NCBI RefSeq assembly: GCF_000807675.2
Contig: NZ_CP019962.1
Location: forward strand, 3,162,001 to 3,226,000
Length of the DNA stretch: 64,000 nt
Direction: 5' to 3'
From: Eubacterium limosum
GTDB taxonomy: Bacteria > Bacillota > Clostridia > Eubacteriales > Eubacteriaceae
The notes under the pieces were generated by a model that was not told the DNA's origin, searched no databases, and saw only the letters and a program-made list of their open reading frames with translations. Made by a program: the position numbers and the translations under genes. Shown one piece after another: positions 33,503 through 42,661 of this stretch (within the stretch, counting starts at the first letter, position 1; the number at the start of each line of letters is the position of its first letter).

Positions 33503-36500
33503 ATGGACAAACGAAAAAAATATAAAGAACGTTTATTACAAATTGATCAAGATTTATTTGAGCTAAAACCTTTGTTGATCGATAATAAAAGCTTAAAGGA
33601 AAATGCGGATTATCTGGCAGAATTTTTAAGGCGTTATCTGCCCATAAACCAGCTGGCGCTGGCGCAGATATCGAATGAAGGCAGCATAAAGGAAAGCGCT
33701 TTCTGGAAAAATGACCAGAATGAGGATTTTTGGATGGCTGTTATTCATGAACATATGGATAAGTGGCAGAATGAAAAGGACATCCTGTCTGTTTTTGATA
33801 TAGTGGAGGCAGACAGCGATAAAGCTTCCATTTATGCGTTGTTTCCAGTGGCCTGTGAGGATAAACTTGCAGGCGCACTCCTGGTACAGAAGCCTGAACA
33901 GACAGGATTGTGGAGTGAGGAGGAAACGGCCCTTCTCGAATTGATGGCGTCCACGATCAGCGTGACGCTGGTTAACCGTGCGCGTTATGAGGAGTATGCT
34001 CTTCAGGGCTATGTTTTCAATGAGCTGATGGACAATACCAGCACAAATATCTATGTCACAGATGTTGAGACTAATGAAATACTCTTTATGAACAAGGCGA
34101 TGCAGAAGTCCTTTGGAATTGAAAAGCCTGAGGGGAAAATCTGCTGGCAGGTTCTTCAAAAGGGGATGGGAGGCCCCTGCCCATTTTGTCCTGTGCCGGC
34201 GCTTTTGAAGGATGAGGACGAGCACCCTTCTATTGTCTGGGAGGAAGAAAATACGCGAACTGGCATTACCTATAAAAATTATGACAGCTTTATGCAGTGG
34301 ACAGATGGGCGCACCGTTCATTTCCAGCAATCCGTCGACAATACAACCACCAGGCAGCTTGAAAAGGCAGCTGCCACCGATGAGCTGACCGACCTGCTGA
34401 ACCGGAGGGCGGGAAAGCTGGCATTGGGCCATACGCTCAGCCAGGCAAAGCGGGATAAAATCCGGGTGATTGTGGGCATGTATGATGTCAACGACCTTAA
34501 GGAGGTCAACGATACTTATGGACACGCGGAAGGCGATGTTTTACTGAAGACCATTGCCAGAAATATTAAGGAATGCCTGACGCCGCAGGATTACATATTC
34601 CGGCTGAGCGGCGATGAGTTTATCATTGTTTTCAAAGATACTGACCTCACCGCCTCCAAGGAAAAAATCCGCCGCGCCCGAGAGCGGATACAGTTTTTTA
34701 AGGAGGATAGTCAAAAGCCTTATGAGATGAACTTCTGTTGTGGTTATGAAGAAATTGAGCCCGGGGACCAAAGGACCATCACGGAGATTCTTACAAACGT
34801 TGATGAGAAAATGTATGAGAAAAAAAGGCTGTTCCACATTCAAAAGGCAGAAGAAAAGTACCGAAAGGATGGGGAAAAGCAGGGGCGGACAAAAAACTTC
34901 AGTTATGATAAGGAGCATCTTTACGATGCGCTGGTCCAGAGCACGGATGATTATATCTATGTGTGCAATATGAAGACGAACACCTTCCGTTATCCAAAGG
35001 CCATGGTGGAGGAGTTTGAGCTTCCCGGCGAGGTGGTCGAGAACGCCGCTGCCGTTTGGGGAGCGAGAGTTCACGATCTGGATAAAAAGGCCTTTCTTGA
35101 ATCAAATCAGGAAATAACGGACGGCCGTACAGACTGCCACAGCGTCGAATACCGCGCTAAAAACCGCAAGGGCGAATGGGTTTGGATGCGGTGCAGGGGC
35201 CATCTGGAACGTGACGAAGCCGGAGAGCCGACGCTTTTTGCCGGCATTATCACAAATCTGGGCAAAAAAAATAAAATAGACCACCTGACCGGACTTTTTA
35301 ATAAGTTTGAATTTGAGGAAGAAATCGAGCGGCTGATCAGTACAAAGCCAGATCAGCCCATTGGGATAATGATTTTGGGAATGGATGAGTTTAAGCGCAT
35401 CAATGATCTCTATAACCGGAGCTTTGGCGATGAGGTCATACGGATTACCTCCCAGAAGATACAGACATTTCTGCCGCCGGACGCCAGCGTTTACCGGATG
35501 GATGGTGATGAGTTCGGTATTATTCTCAGAAACGGCACGGGGCATGGCCTGAAAAACATTTACGGAAAAATATATCAGGCTGTCAATCACCAGCAGGAGT
35601 TCAACGGTAAGAAATTTTACTGTACGCTTTCTGCCGGATGTACCCTTTATCCGTTAGATGGCAGAACTTATCTCGATTTAATTAAGTATGCAGGGTATTC
35701 ATTGGAATACGCTAAAAATAAAGGGAAGAACCAGATTGCCTTTTTCTCAGAGGAAATCCTGATTGGAAAAACCCGTCAGCTGGATTTGACCGAGCTGCTG
35801 CGCGAAAGTGTGGAGCAGGGTTTTGAAAGTTTTGAGGTTTATTATCAGCTTCAGGTCAATGCTGATACCAGAAAGATAAAAGGAGCGGAGGCGCTGGCAC
35901 GATGGAAATGTGAAAAATACGGGCAGGTACCACCAGACCAGTTTATCCCGATTCTGGAGGAAAGCGGCCTTATTATCCCGGTCGGTAAATGGATTTTTGA
36001 ACAGGCGCTGGGCGCTTGTGCCCGTTGGATAAAAGAAGACCCGGATTTTGTCATCAGCGTTAACCTGTCCTACGTCCAGCTAGAGGACGCCGGATTTATT
36101 GATTTTATGGAGCAGGCAGTGCTGAGCAGTGGAGTTCCCCCGGCGAACGTGGTGGTAGAGATGACGGAGAGCTACATCGCCTCAAATATAAACCGGATTG
36201 AGGGGATCTTTGACCGAATCCGCAGTTTTGGTATGAAAATCGCTATGGACGATTTTGGAACAGGCTATTCATCACTGGGAATCCTGAAGAAAATTCCGGC
36301 AGATATCGTGAAGATTGACCGGATATTTGTAAAAGATGTTCAGACAAGCCATTTTGATCTGACCTTTATAAAATTCATTGTAGAGCTGTGCCATGATGTG
36401 GGCATTGAGGTCTGCCTGGAAGGGGTGGAGACAGAGGGCGAGTATGAGGCTGTAAAACCCCATGATGTCGATTTTATACAGGGATATCTTTTTGGAAAAC

Positions 36501-36541
36501 CTGTGCCGGAAAGTACTTTTGAAGAACAAAATTTTAGTTAG
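33503..36541 (+). CDS. GAF-PAS-GGDEF-PAS-GGDEF-EAL c-di-GMP signalling protein
   Basis: A cytoplasmic protein of about 1012 residues. Order: GAF-like region (40-165), PAS (170-285), GGDEF with SGDEF near 369, PAS (about 460-580), second GGDEF with DGDEF near 667, and EAL from about 770. The EAL domain keeps its catalytic set: EALAR (796), VNLS, VEMTES, MDDFGTGYSS, VKIDR and EGVETE. So phosphodiesterase activity is likely. SGDEF is compatible with cyclase activity; DGDEF is atypical and may be regulatory. There is no membrane segment, so the GAF/PAS parts would sense soluble signals or redox state. ATG at 33503 is preceded by AAGGATG; ATGs at 33473/33476 lack a site. TATAAT lies at 33435. Confidence 0.88.
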   Translation: MDKRKKYKERLLQIDQDLFELKPLLIDNKSLKENADYLAEFLRRYLPINQLALAQISNEGSIKESAFWKNDQNEDFWMAVIHEHMDKWQNEKDILSVFDIVEADSDKASIYALFPVACEDKLAGALLVQKPEQTGLWSEEETALLELMASTISVTLVNRARYEEYALQGYVFNELMDNTSTNIYVTDVETNEILFMNKAMQKSFGIEKPEGKICWQVLQKGMGGPCPFCPVPALLKDEDEHPSIVWEEENTRTGITYKNYDSFMQWTDGRTVHFQQSVDNTTTRQLEKAAATDELTDLLNRRAGKLALGHTLSQAKRDKIRVIVGMYDVNDLKEVNDTYGHAEGDVLLKTIARNIKECLTPQDYIFRLSGDEFIIVFKDTDLTASKEKIRRARERIQFFKEDSQKPYEMNFCCGYEEIEPGDQRTITEILTNVDEKMYEKKRLFHIQKAEEKYRKDGEKQGRTKNFSYDKEHLYDALVQSTDDYIYVCNMKTNTFRYPKAMVEEFELPGEVVENAAAVWGARVHDLDKKAFLESNQEITDGRTDCHSVEYRAKNRKGEWVWMRCRGHLERDEAGEPTLFAGIITNLGKKNKIDHLTGLFNKFEFEEEIERLISTKPDQPIGIMILGMDEFKRINDLYNRSFGDEVIRITSQKIQTFLPPDASVYRMDGDEFGIILRNGTGHGLKNIYGKIYQAVNHQQEFNGKKFYCTLSAGCTLYPLDGRTYLDLIKYAGYSLEYAKNKGKNQIAFFSEEILIGKTRQLDLTELLRESVEQGFESFEVYYQLQVNADTRKIKGAEALARWKCEKYGQVPPDQFIPILEESGLIIPVGKWIFEQALGACARWIKEDPDFVISVNLSYVQLEDAGFIDFMEQAVLSSGVPPANVVVEMTESYIASNINRIEGIFDRIRSFGMKIAMDDFGTGYSSLGILKKIPADIVKIDRIFVKDVQTSHFDLTFIKFIVELCHDVGIEVCLEGVETEGEYEAVKPHDVDFIQGYLFGKPVPESTFEEQNFS

Positions 36542-36552
36542 GGAGTGTAAAA

Positions 36553-37068
36553 ATGGAAGATCAGGAAAAAAAGGATCAGATTTTCAGTTATGCGGTTGAG
36601 AATTTTAAAAATGGATTAAACTGTGCAGAGTGTGTTTATGATGCGCTGATCAGGGCAGGGGTGCTGGAGGTCGCGCCTGAAACGAGAGCGATGTGCACAG
36701 CCTTTGGCGGCGGTATCGGACTCAGCGGTTATACCTGCGGCGCACTTTCCGGTGCGGTTATGGCAAACAGCGCCATATATGGCCGGCCGGACCCATGGTC
36801 AGTACCGGATGAGGAAAGGGGCCACGAAGTGGCGGCCAAGTATTACCGGCGCTACAATAAAATGGTGCACGATTTTGAGGCGGCCAATGGCGGTGTGCTC
36901 TGCCGGGAAATCTGTTCAAAATATGATGACTGGCACAGCAAAGACCGGAAAAAGGCGTGTCTTAAGCTTATCGGCGCCGCAGCGGTGATGGCCTATGAAT
37001 ATTTACAGATGCCCCAGGAAGAAGCCTTTAAATTGCCTTATGGTGAAAACATGGGAGAAATGGAATAA
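36553..37068 (+). CDS. C_GCAxxG_C_C family protein
   Basis: A 171-residue protein of the C_GCAxxG_C_C family found in anaerobes. Its cysteines have the expected spacing: NCAECVYDAL, AMCTAFGGG, YTCGALSGAVM, VLCREICSKY and KACLKLIG. The family is probably redox- or metal-binding, and no biochemical role is established. It begins 12 bases after the EAL gene with GGGAG as ribosome site, so it is likely cotranscribed with it. A terminator follows. Confidence 0.85.
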   Translation: MEDQEKKDQIFSYAVENFKNGLNCAECVYDALIRAGVLEVAPETRAMCTAFGGGIGLSGYTCGALSGAVMANSAIYGRPDPWSVPDEERGHEVAAKYYRRYNKMVHDFEAANGGVLCREICSKYDDWHSKDRKKACLKLIGAAAVMAYEYLQMPQEEAFKLPYGENMGEME

Positions 37069-37073
37069 AAAGT

Positions 37074-37130
37074 AACCGCTCCGTCTTAAATTCTTGAAGA
37101 AGTCTTGAAGAAATGGCGGGGCGGTTTTAT
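37074..37130 (+). terminator. Terminator after the C_GCAxxG_C_C gene
   Basis: AACCGCTCCG (37074-37083) pairs with CGGGGCGGTT (37117-37126) with one G-U pair, followed by TTTT. The loop is long (33 bases) and contains a direct repeat of TCTTGAAGAA. Confidence 0.65.
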
Positions 37131-37171
37131 TGTATAATGAATTTGATAAACTTATGATTAAGGGGAGCATT

Positions 37172-38485
37172 ATGCATACATTAAAAAATATCACGCCGGT
37201 GATCTGGATCATTATCGCTGTTTTGGTTTTGTGCGCGGGCCTGATCCTGATTTTTAATACGACGCTGGCCTGGAGTATCATCGAATGGAGCGTCGCAGCC
37301 CTCATTCTGGCGGTTGGGCTGATGTACCTGTTTTCGGTTTTTATTAAAACAACAGAGCAGAAATTAAAAGCCCTTGGAATCGGAGCGCTCTGTGTCTTGG
37401 GCAGTGCCGCCCTGTTTGCCATGCCGCGTTTAATCGGCGGTACCTTTGGTCTGGTATCTGCAGTTCTGGCCATTATCATTGGCCTTCTGGTGCTGTTGAA
37501 TGCCTTTAAGCTCCGCAGAGACGGGGCGGGCTGGGTAGGTACACTGATTACAGCGGCCGCTTATCTTCTCATTGGCTTTGCCATGTTTTTCGCGGAAGCT
37601 GGCGGGCGTTTGTTCAGCGTGCTGCTGGGCCTGTATTTTGTGGTTTTTTCTTTTAATATTTTTGGGGATGCATTGGTTTCCTTGATGGGAAATAATACGG
37701 CGGCTCAAAAATACAAACGGAAAGTCCGCGTTCCGCTGCCGACTTTTATCGCGGCATTTTTGCCGATGAAGATGCTGAGGACTGTCAACCATCTGGTGGA
37801 AGAAGATCCCGATGAGCTGCTGCTGGTTGAGCAGCCTGAGCAGCGCCATGAGCCAGATATGGAAATTTATATTCATACGCGAGAGGGTTTTATCCCGGGC
37901 ATGGGACACGTGGACATCGCGGTCGGCGATCAGGTATATACCTATGGAAATTATGATGATGCCACCTGGAAGCTGGGAGGCTTCTTTGCCGACGGCGTAA
38001 TGGTTGAAATGGACCGTGAGACACATATACGCATGTCGCTGGAGGTTGAGAAAAAAGTCCTGATGGTCTATGGCCTTGCTCTGAAGCCTGAGCAAAAGAA
38101 AGCTATTTTAGAGCGTATCGCAGCGTTAAAAGCAGATATGATTCCCTGGGAGCCGCTGGCACAGCAGGCAGAAAAGGGTGAAATCGAAGGAAATCCAGAG
38201 GATTACCAGGATGTTGCGAGCCAGACCTATCGCAACTCCAGGGGACGTTTTTATAAATTTAAAAAAGGGAATCCCTTTAAAACCTACTACGCGGTGGGTA
38301 CGAACTGTGTAAAGCTCGCGGACAGCATTGTCGGGCAATCGGGGATAGATCTGCTGCGGGTAAACGGGATCATCACGCCCGGCACCTACCTCGATTATCT
38401 CGACAGCCTCTATGAACGTGGGGATTCCATAGTGGTAGCGCGAAAGCTCTATCATCCGGAAAACAGTGATGCCGGTAGAGAATAA
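37172..38485 (+). CDS. DUF308-type membrane protein with C-terminal papain-like hydrolase domain
   Basis: A 437-residue protein. Residues 1-170 hold six hydrophobic segments arranged in pairs, like HdeD/DUF308 proteins. After a linker rich in Glu and Leu, a soluble domain (about 230-430) contains GHVDIAVGDQVYTYGNYD and, later, GTNCVKLADSIVGQSG. A His-first, Cys-later order is what circularly permuted NlpC/P60 (YiiX/LRAT-like) hydrolases show, so a cysteine hydrolase acting at the membrane is possible. Resemblance is by motif only. AAGGGGAG precedes the ATG at 37172, and TATAAT lies at 37133. It is monocistronic. Confidence 0.65.
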   Translation: MHTLKNITPVIWIIIAVLVLCAGLILIFNTTLAWSIIEWSVAALILAVGLMYLFSVFIKTTEQKLKALGIGALCVLGSAALFAMPRLIGGTFGLVSAVLAIIIGLLVLLNAFKLRRDGAGWVGTLITAAAYLLIGFAMFFAEAGGRLFSVLLGLYFVVFSFNIFGDALVSLMGNNTAAQKYKRKVRVPLPTFIAAFLPMKMLRTVNHLVEEDPDELLLVEQPEQRHEPDMEIYIHTREGFIPGMGHVDIAVGDQVYTYGNYDDATWKLGGFFADGVMVEMDRETHIRMSLEVEKKVLMVYGLALKPEQKKAILERIAALKADMIPWEPLAQQAEKGEIEGNPEDYQDVASQTYRNSRGRFYKFKKGNPFKTYYAVGTNCVKLADSIVGQSGIDLLRVNGIITPGTYLDYLDSLYERGDSIVVARKLYHPENSDAGRE

Positions 38486-38525
38486 AGAAAAACTCAAGGT
38501 TTCAGGCTGTTTCCGGGCTTTGGTT

Positions 38526-38554
38526 TTGATTTATTTTTCTTTATACGTTATAAT
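38526..38554 (+). promoter_or_regulatory. Promoter of the 38.6-kb TPR-like gene
   Basis: TTGATT (38526-38531) and TATAAT (38549-38554) are 17 bases apart. A second TATAAT follows at 38563-38568. Confidence 0.7.
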
Positions 38555-38586
38555 AGCACTATTATAATGTTAAGTGGGGAATAAAA

Positions 38587-39279
38587 ATGCAGTGGACTGA
38601 GAAGGATTATCGAAAGATGGACACTGCCATCAAAAAAGGATATGAGTTTTTTTCAGAGAGCCCTGAAAAATCCGTCAACTACTGGTGGCAGGTATGGACT
38701 AAAATTAACAATTATAACCAGAAAAACGGAAGCCGCAGCTTTTACACTGTGCTGGACGGCTGGTCCGGCTGGGATACGTCACCCGTTACCTGGATGACTG
38801 ATTTTGAGGATGCCTTTGTCAATTACGGACGGCTGGATCAGCGGATCACCTACTGTGAGACCATGCTGAAGAATTATGACGATATCAGCAATGTCAGCCG
38901 ACGGATTATCAATAATACCCTGGCATCCGCCTATCTGGAAAAAGGCGATCTTAAAAAGGGCGATGCCTTTTACAGAGAGCTGATGAAAAATCCGGAAAGT
39001 GATTTGACGGTGTGGGTTAATTATGCCAGGACCTTTACGAACGGTGTAAGGCATGAGAATGATTTTGAAAAGGCCGCGGGTATTCTGGAGGAGGGTGAAA
39101 AACGCCTGAAAAACCATGAGGTCAGCCCCATTGGCAGCAATGACCTCTACAGCGCTCTAGCAGATACTTACGAGAAATTGGATATGCCCGACAAGGCAGA
39201 TAACGCCCGGTCAAAAATCAAGGGCGATGCGGCTAAAAAAGAATCCTTTTTTGCAAGGCTCTTCAAAAAGAAAAAATAG
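38587..39279 (+). CDS. TPR-like hypothetical protein
   Basis: A 230-residue soluble protein, predicted helical throughout, with pairs of helices resembling tetratricopeptide repeats (for example SAYLEKGDLKKGDAFYRELM and ALADTYEKLDMPDKADNARS). The C terminus is strongly basic and aromatic (FFARLFKKKK). TPR proteins usually act as scaffolds; no partner is evident. GTGGGGA precedes the ATG. It is followed after 10 bases by a small gene, so they share an operon. Confidence 0.65.
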   Translation: MQWTEKDYRKMDTAIKKGYEFFSESPEKSVNYWWQVWTKINNYNQKNGSRSFYTVLDGWSGWDTSPVTWMTDFEDAFVNYGRLDQRITYCETMLKNYDDISNVSRRIINNTLASAYLEKGDLKKGDAFYRELMKNPESDLTVWVNYARTFTNGVRHENDFEKAAGILEEGEKRLKNHEVSPIGSNDLYSALADTYEKLDMPDKADNARSKIKGDAAKKESFFARLFKKKK

Positions 39280-39289
39280 GAGAACTGAA

Positions 39290-39499
39290 ATGACAGAAGA
39301 ACGATTTAAAGAGATATTAGATGCCTTTTTAGGCGATCCTGATTTAATGGCAAGTGTAAATGTAGCGCCGACTTTTGAAGCCGGCTATGAGCTGGTTGCA
39401 GAAAAGATGCCGGGTTTAAGCCTGGAAGAGTTTACTGAAGCCATGAACATGCTCCGCCAGGTGATGCTGGCAAACGCAGGAAATACCAGCGTTCAATAA
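39290..39499 (+). CDS. Small helical protein, faintly Nif11-like
   Basis: A 69-residue protein. It begins TEERFKEILDAFLGDPDLM and continues with FEAGYELVAEKMPGLSLEEF. This pattern, a helix, then DP-x-L, then a second helix ending in LSLEEF, loosely recalls Nif11-type leader peptides. There is no Gly-Gly cleavage site, no core peptide and no modification enzyme nearby. I treat the likeness as weak and leave the function open. AGGAG precedes the ATG at 39290. Confidence 0.6.
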   Translation: MTEERFKEILDAFLGDPDLMASVNVAPTFEAGYELVAEKMPGLSLEEFTEAMNMLRQVMLANAGNTSVQ

Positions 39500-39511
39500 T
39501 TTCTGGAAGAT

Positions 39512-39547
39512 CATGAGGCCTTCGCTTATAAACGGAGGCTTTTTTCA
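39512..39547 (+). terminator. Terminator after the small helical gene
   Basis: AGGCCTTCG pairs with CGGAGGCTT (two G-U pairs) around an eight-base loop, followed by five to six T. Confidence 0.75.
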
Positions 39548-39576
39548 TTAGAAAAAGACGAAAAAGAGGAGAAAAG

Positions 39577-40419
39577 TTGTACGAAAAATTAATGAATTTT
39601 TTGCGGCAAAAGCCGGAGGTCTATGCGCCGTGTACCTCAAAGTTCTGGGATGATCCGCACATTTCCAAACAGATGCTGAAAGCCCATCTGGAGCCGGAGA
39701 TCGATTCGGCCTCCAGAAAGCACAGCTTTATAAAAAAATCGGCCGCATGGATCGCAGGGTTGAAAGCGCCGGAGGGGAGCCAGCTGCTGGACCTTGGCTG
39801 TGGGCCTGGCCTGTACACGGAGTTGTTTGCCGCAAGTGGCTTCACCGTTACAGGGATTGACCTCTCACAGCGCTCCATTGAATACGCGAGATCTCAGGCG
39901 GCTTTAAAGGAGAGGCCCATTGAGTACCGATGCCAGAATTATCTGGAGATTGATTATCAGGAAGCTTTTGACATCATTACACTGATCTACTGTGATTACG
40001 GTGTTTTGTGCCCTGCTGACCGGGGGCAGCTGCTAAAAAGAATCATAAGGGCGCTGAAGCCCGGAGGGCTCTTTATCATGGATGGTTTTACAGAAAAATT
40101 CTGGCAGGATGTCCCGGTAAAACATGAGATTTCTTATGTGGAGAGCGGATTCTGGTCGCCGGATGCCCATGTATGCCTGAGCAGGAATGCGCATTACCCT
40201 GAAACCAAAAACACACTGGAACAGAGCATTATCATTACAGCGGATGAATGCCAGTGCTTTAACATCTGGAACCAGATTTTTACGAAAGCTTCGATGGAAA
40301 AGGAATTAAGAAACGCAGGATTTAACACGGTCATGTTCTTTGATGATGTATGCGGAGCGCCTCTGTCAGAGGACAGTAAAACAATCTGTGCGGTAGCCCG
40401 GAAAGTGCAGGCCTTTTAA
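39577..40419 (+). CDS. SAM-dependent methyltransferase
   Basis: A 280-residue class I methyltransferase. Motif I is LLDLGCGPGLYTELFA near residue 69, followed by VTGIDLSQRSIEYAR, and the post-motif region IITLIYCDYGVL. The N-terminal 60 residues are a helical cap. The substrate is unknown. TTG start at 39577 follows AGAGGAG. It stands alone between two terminators. Confidence 0.82.
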   Translation: MYEKLMNFLRQKPEVYAPCTSKFWDDPHISKQMLKAHLEPEIDSASRKHSFIKKSAAWIAGLKAPEGSQLLDLGCGPGLYTELFAASGFTVTGIDLSQRSIEYARSQAALKERPIEYRCQNYLEIDYQEAFDIITLIYCDYGVLCPADRGQLLKRIIRALKPGGLFIMDGFTEKFWQDVPVKHEISYVESGFWSPDAHVCLSRNAHYPETKNTLEQSIIITADECQCFNIWNQIFTKASMEKELRNAGFNTVMFFDDVCGAPLSEDSKTICAVARKVQAF

Positions 40420-40421
40420 GA

Positions 40422-40450
40422 GATGAGACAAGTATCTTGTCTCTTTTTTA
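40422..40450 (+). terminator. Terminator after the methyltransferase
   Basis: GAGACAAG-TAT-CTTGTCTC followed by six T. Confidence 0.92.
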
Positions 40451-40557
40451 TTACATGAAAGTAGATATCAAGAAAACTTTAGGTCGATGGGGTTTCCGCG
40501 CCACAGCTAAAATGTTATAATCAAAATCAGTGAGTTTAAAATAAAGGAGACAGTAGG

Positions 40558-41472
40558 ATGAAGACAGAATTAAATAAAAAAATGCCCTTTGGGGGGTGCT
40601 CATTAAAGGATTTTGGTATGATCGCAGTCGGGTCATTTTTGCTATCCCTGGGCGTCAGCTGGTTTGCGGACCCGGCTGGCCTGGTCGTAGGGGGGATCAG
40701 CGGGCTCGCCATTGTTGTAAAAGCGGTAACAGAGAGCTGGTTTGGTTTTGCGGTGCCCCTTGCAGTTACGAATCTTGTCCTCAATGTGCCCTTGTATCTC
40801 ATCAGCCTGAAGCAGAGAGGCTTTGGGTTTATACAAAAATCCATCTACGCGGTTTTATTGATGACGCTGTTTTTATGGGTAGTTGAGTACATTCCCAATA
40901 TCTTTGATTTTAAGGATGATTTATTGCTGGCGGCGCTGGCGTGCGGTGTATTATCCGGCGTCGGTATTGGTATGGTAATGCGCGTTAACGGAACTACTGG
41001 CGGGACAGAAATGCTGGCGGCCATCGTCAAATATATCCATCCCCATTTCCCCATCGCCAAGCTGATTTTTTTTATTGATGCGGCAATCATCGCCCTTGGC
41101 TTTTTCATTTTTGGGCCGGAGCGGACGGTTTATGCGGTCATCAGCGTTTATGTATGCTCAAAAATTATTGACAGCATGCTGGAGGGCGTCCATTTTGCCA
41201 AGGAGGCTTTGATTATCAGCGAAAAGAGCAAGGAAATATCTGAAGCGATTTTTGAGTACCTGGACCGCGGCAACACGGGTATCCCCATCAAAGGGATGTA
41301 TACCGAGGAGCAAAAGGAAATGCTGATGGTGATTGTCTCTCAGAAGGAAGTCGTTCAGCTGCGCCAGATTGTGACAGCCATTGATCCCAGAGCATTTTTA
41401 ATTATTGGTGATGTCCATGAGGTGCTGGGCGAAGGTTTTAATGAAGACTATGATGAGCTGAGCCTGAGCTAG
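40558..41472 (+). CDS. YitT family membrane protein
   Basis: A 304-residue protein with five to six hydrophobic segments in the first 190 residues (DUF161 repeats; GGISGLAIVV and NGTTGGTEMLAAIV are typical) and a cytoplasmic DUF2179 domain at the C terminus (EEQKEMLMVIVSQKEVVQL). The family is widespread in Firmicutes, with transport of unknown substrates proposed. AAAGGAG precedes the ATG. It is eight bases upstream of apbE, so the two are in one operon. Confidence 0.88.
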   Translation: MKTELNKKMPFGGCSLKDFGMIAVGSFLLSLGVSWFADPAGLVVGGISGLAIVVKAVTESWFGFAVPLAVTNLVLNVPLYLISLKQRGFGFIQKSIYAVLLMTLFLWVVEYIPNIFDFKDDLLLAALACGVLSGVGIGMVMRVNGTTGGTEMLAAIVKYIHPHFPIAKLIFFIDAAIIALGFFIFGPERTVYAVISVYVCSKIIDSMLEGVHFAKEALIISEKSKEISEAIFEYLDRGNTGIPIKGMYTEEQKEMLMVIVSQKEVVQLRQIVTAIDPRAFLIIGDVHEVLGEGFNEDYDELSLS

Positions 41473-41480
41473 GAGGAGAT

Positions 41481-42563
41481 ATGGAGAGGAAATACATTAA
41501 AGCGGCCGGTCTGCTGATGGCTTTGTGCGTGACGGTTGTGAGCCTGGCAGGGTGCGGAAAGGAAAAGGTGGCAACCCGTACGGATTTTGCGCTGGATACA
41601 GTGATCACCATCGCGGCCTATGGACAGTCGGATGAAGGCATTCTAAAGGAACCTTTTAACCGGATACGCGAGCTTGACAGCAAGCTCAACGCTTTTTCAG
41701 AGGACAGTGAGATTTCTAAAATTAATGCTGCCGCCGGCCAGCAGCCTGTGGTGGTGTCGGAGGATACCTTTAATGCTGTAAAAAAAGGGCTTGAGTACAG
41801 CGAAAAGACAGTTGGATCCTTTGACATCACCATTGGCCCGCTCGTGGATTTATGGAAAATTGAAGCGCCGGGAGAAGGTGTTGTGCCTGAGCAGTCCGCT
41901 ATTGACGCGGCCAAATCCCTTGTGGATTACCGAAAGGTGGTGCTGGATGAAGCAGCACATTCAGTGTTTTTGGAAGAACCGGGAATGAAGATTAACCTTG
42001 GGGCCATCGCAAAAGGGTATACCGGCGATGCGGTAAAGGCGGTCCTGCAATCGGAGGGCGTAGAACGAGCCATTATTAATCTCGGCGGCAATGTGGTGCT
42101 GATCGGCGGGAAGTCAAACCGAGAGCCCTTTACAGTGAGCTTGGAGAACCCTGAAGACCCCTTGAGCAACGGCAGCATCAGTGATGCGTCGACCCTTGGT
42201 GTTTTAAGAGAGAGGGATAATTCCATTGTTACCTCAGGAGATTATGAGCGCTACTTTATCGGGCCGGACGGTAAAAGATATCACCATATTCTGGACCCTA
42301 AAACAGGCTATCCTGCGGAGTCAGGCCTGCACCAGGTCACAGTGATAACAGATACATCGGCCGATGCCGATGCGCTGTCAACCGCTTTCTTTGTGATGGG
42401 GCTGGATCAGGCCATGACCTATGTCCGTGAAACGGAGGGAATTGAGGCTGTTTTTGTGACAACAGACAACCGTATCGTGGCGACAAAAGGGATGAAGGAT
42501 ACCTTTGTCTTTGATGAGCGGAACAATGGTGACCAGTATACACTGGAATTTACAGAACCTTGA
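41481..42563 (+). CDS. apbE: FAD:protein FMN transferase, ApbE lipoprotein
   Basis: Attaches FMN covalently to a Thr of target proteins such as Rnf/Nqr subunits. The 360-residue precursor has a lipoprotein signal (VVSLAGCGKE; Cys25 would be lipidated), then the ApbE fold with LDTVITI, DSKLNAFSEDSEISKIN, NLGAIAKGYTGDAV and the Mg/FAD region HHILDPKTGYPAES followed by DADALSTAFFVMG. All conserved residues look present. It acts on the outer face of the membrane. In acetogens the Rnf complex is the expected client; the rnf genes are not in this window. Confidence 0.92.
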   Translation: MERKYIKAAGLLMALCVTVVSLAGCGKEKVATRTDFALDTVITIAAYGQSDEGILKEPFNRIRELDSKLNAFSEDSEISKINAAAGQQPVVVSEDTFNAVKKGLEYSEKTVGSFDITIGPLVDLWKIEAPGEGVVPEQSAIDAAKSLVDYRKVVLDEAAHSVFLEEPGMKINLGAIAKGYTGDAVKAVLQSEGVERAIINLGGNVVLIGGKSNREPFTVSLENPEDPLSNGSISDASTLGVLRERDNSIVTSGDYERYFIGPDGKRYHHILDPKTGYPAESGLHQVTVITDTSADADALSTAFFVMGLDQAMTYVRETEGIEAVFVTTDNRIVATKGMKDTFVFDERNNGDQYTLEFTEP

Positions 42564-42661
42564 TTCGAAAGACGCATTTATTAACAAAACCTTTACGGGC
42601 TTTTGAATATAATAAAAGCAGAAAAGCGAAGCCACAGGATGTGGTAGAAAAGAGGGTAAAG

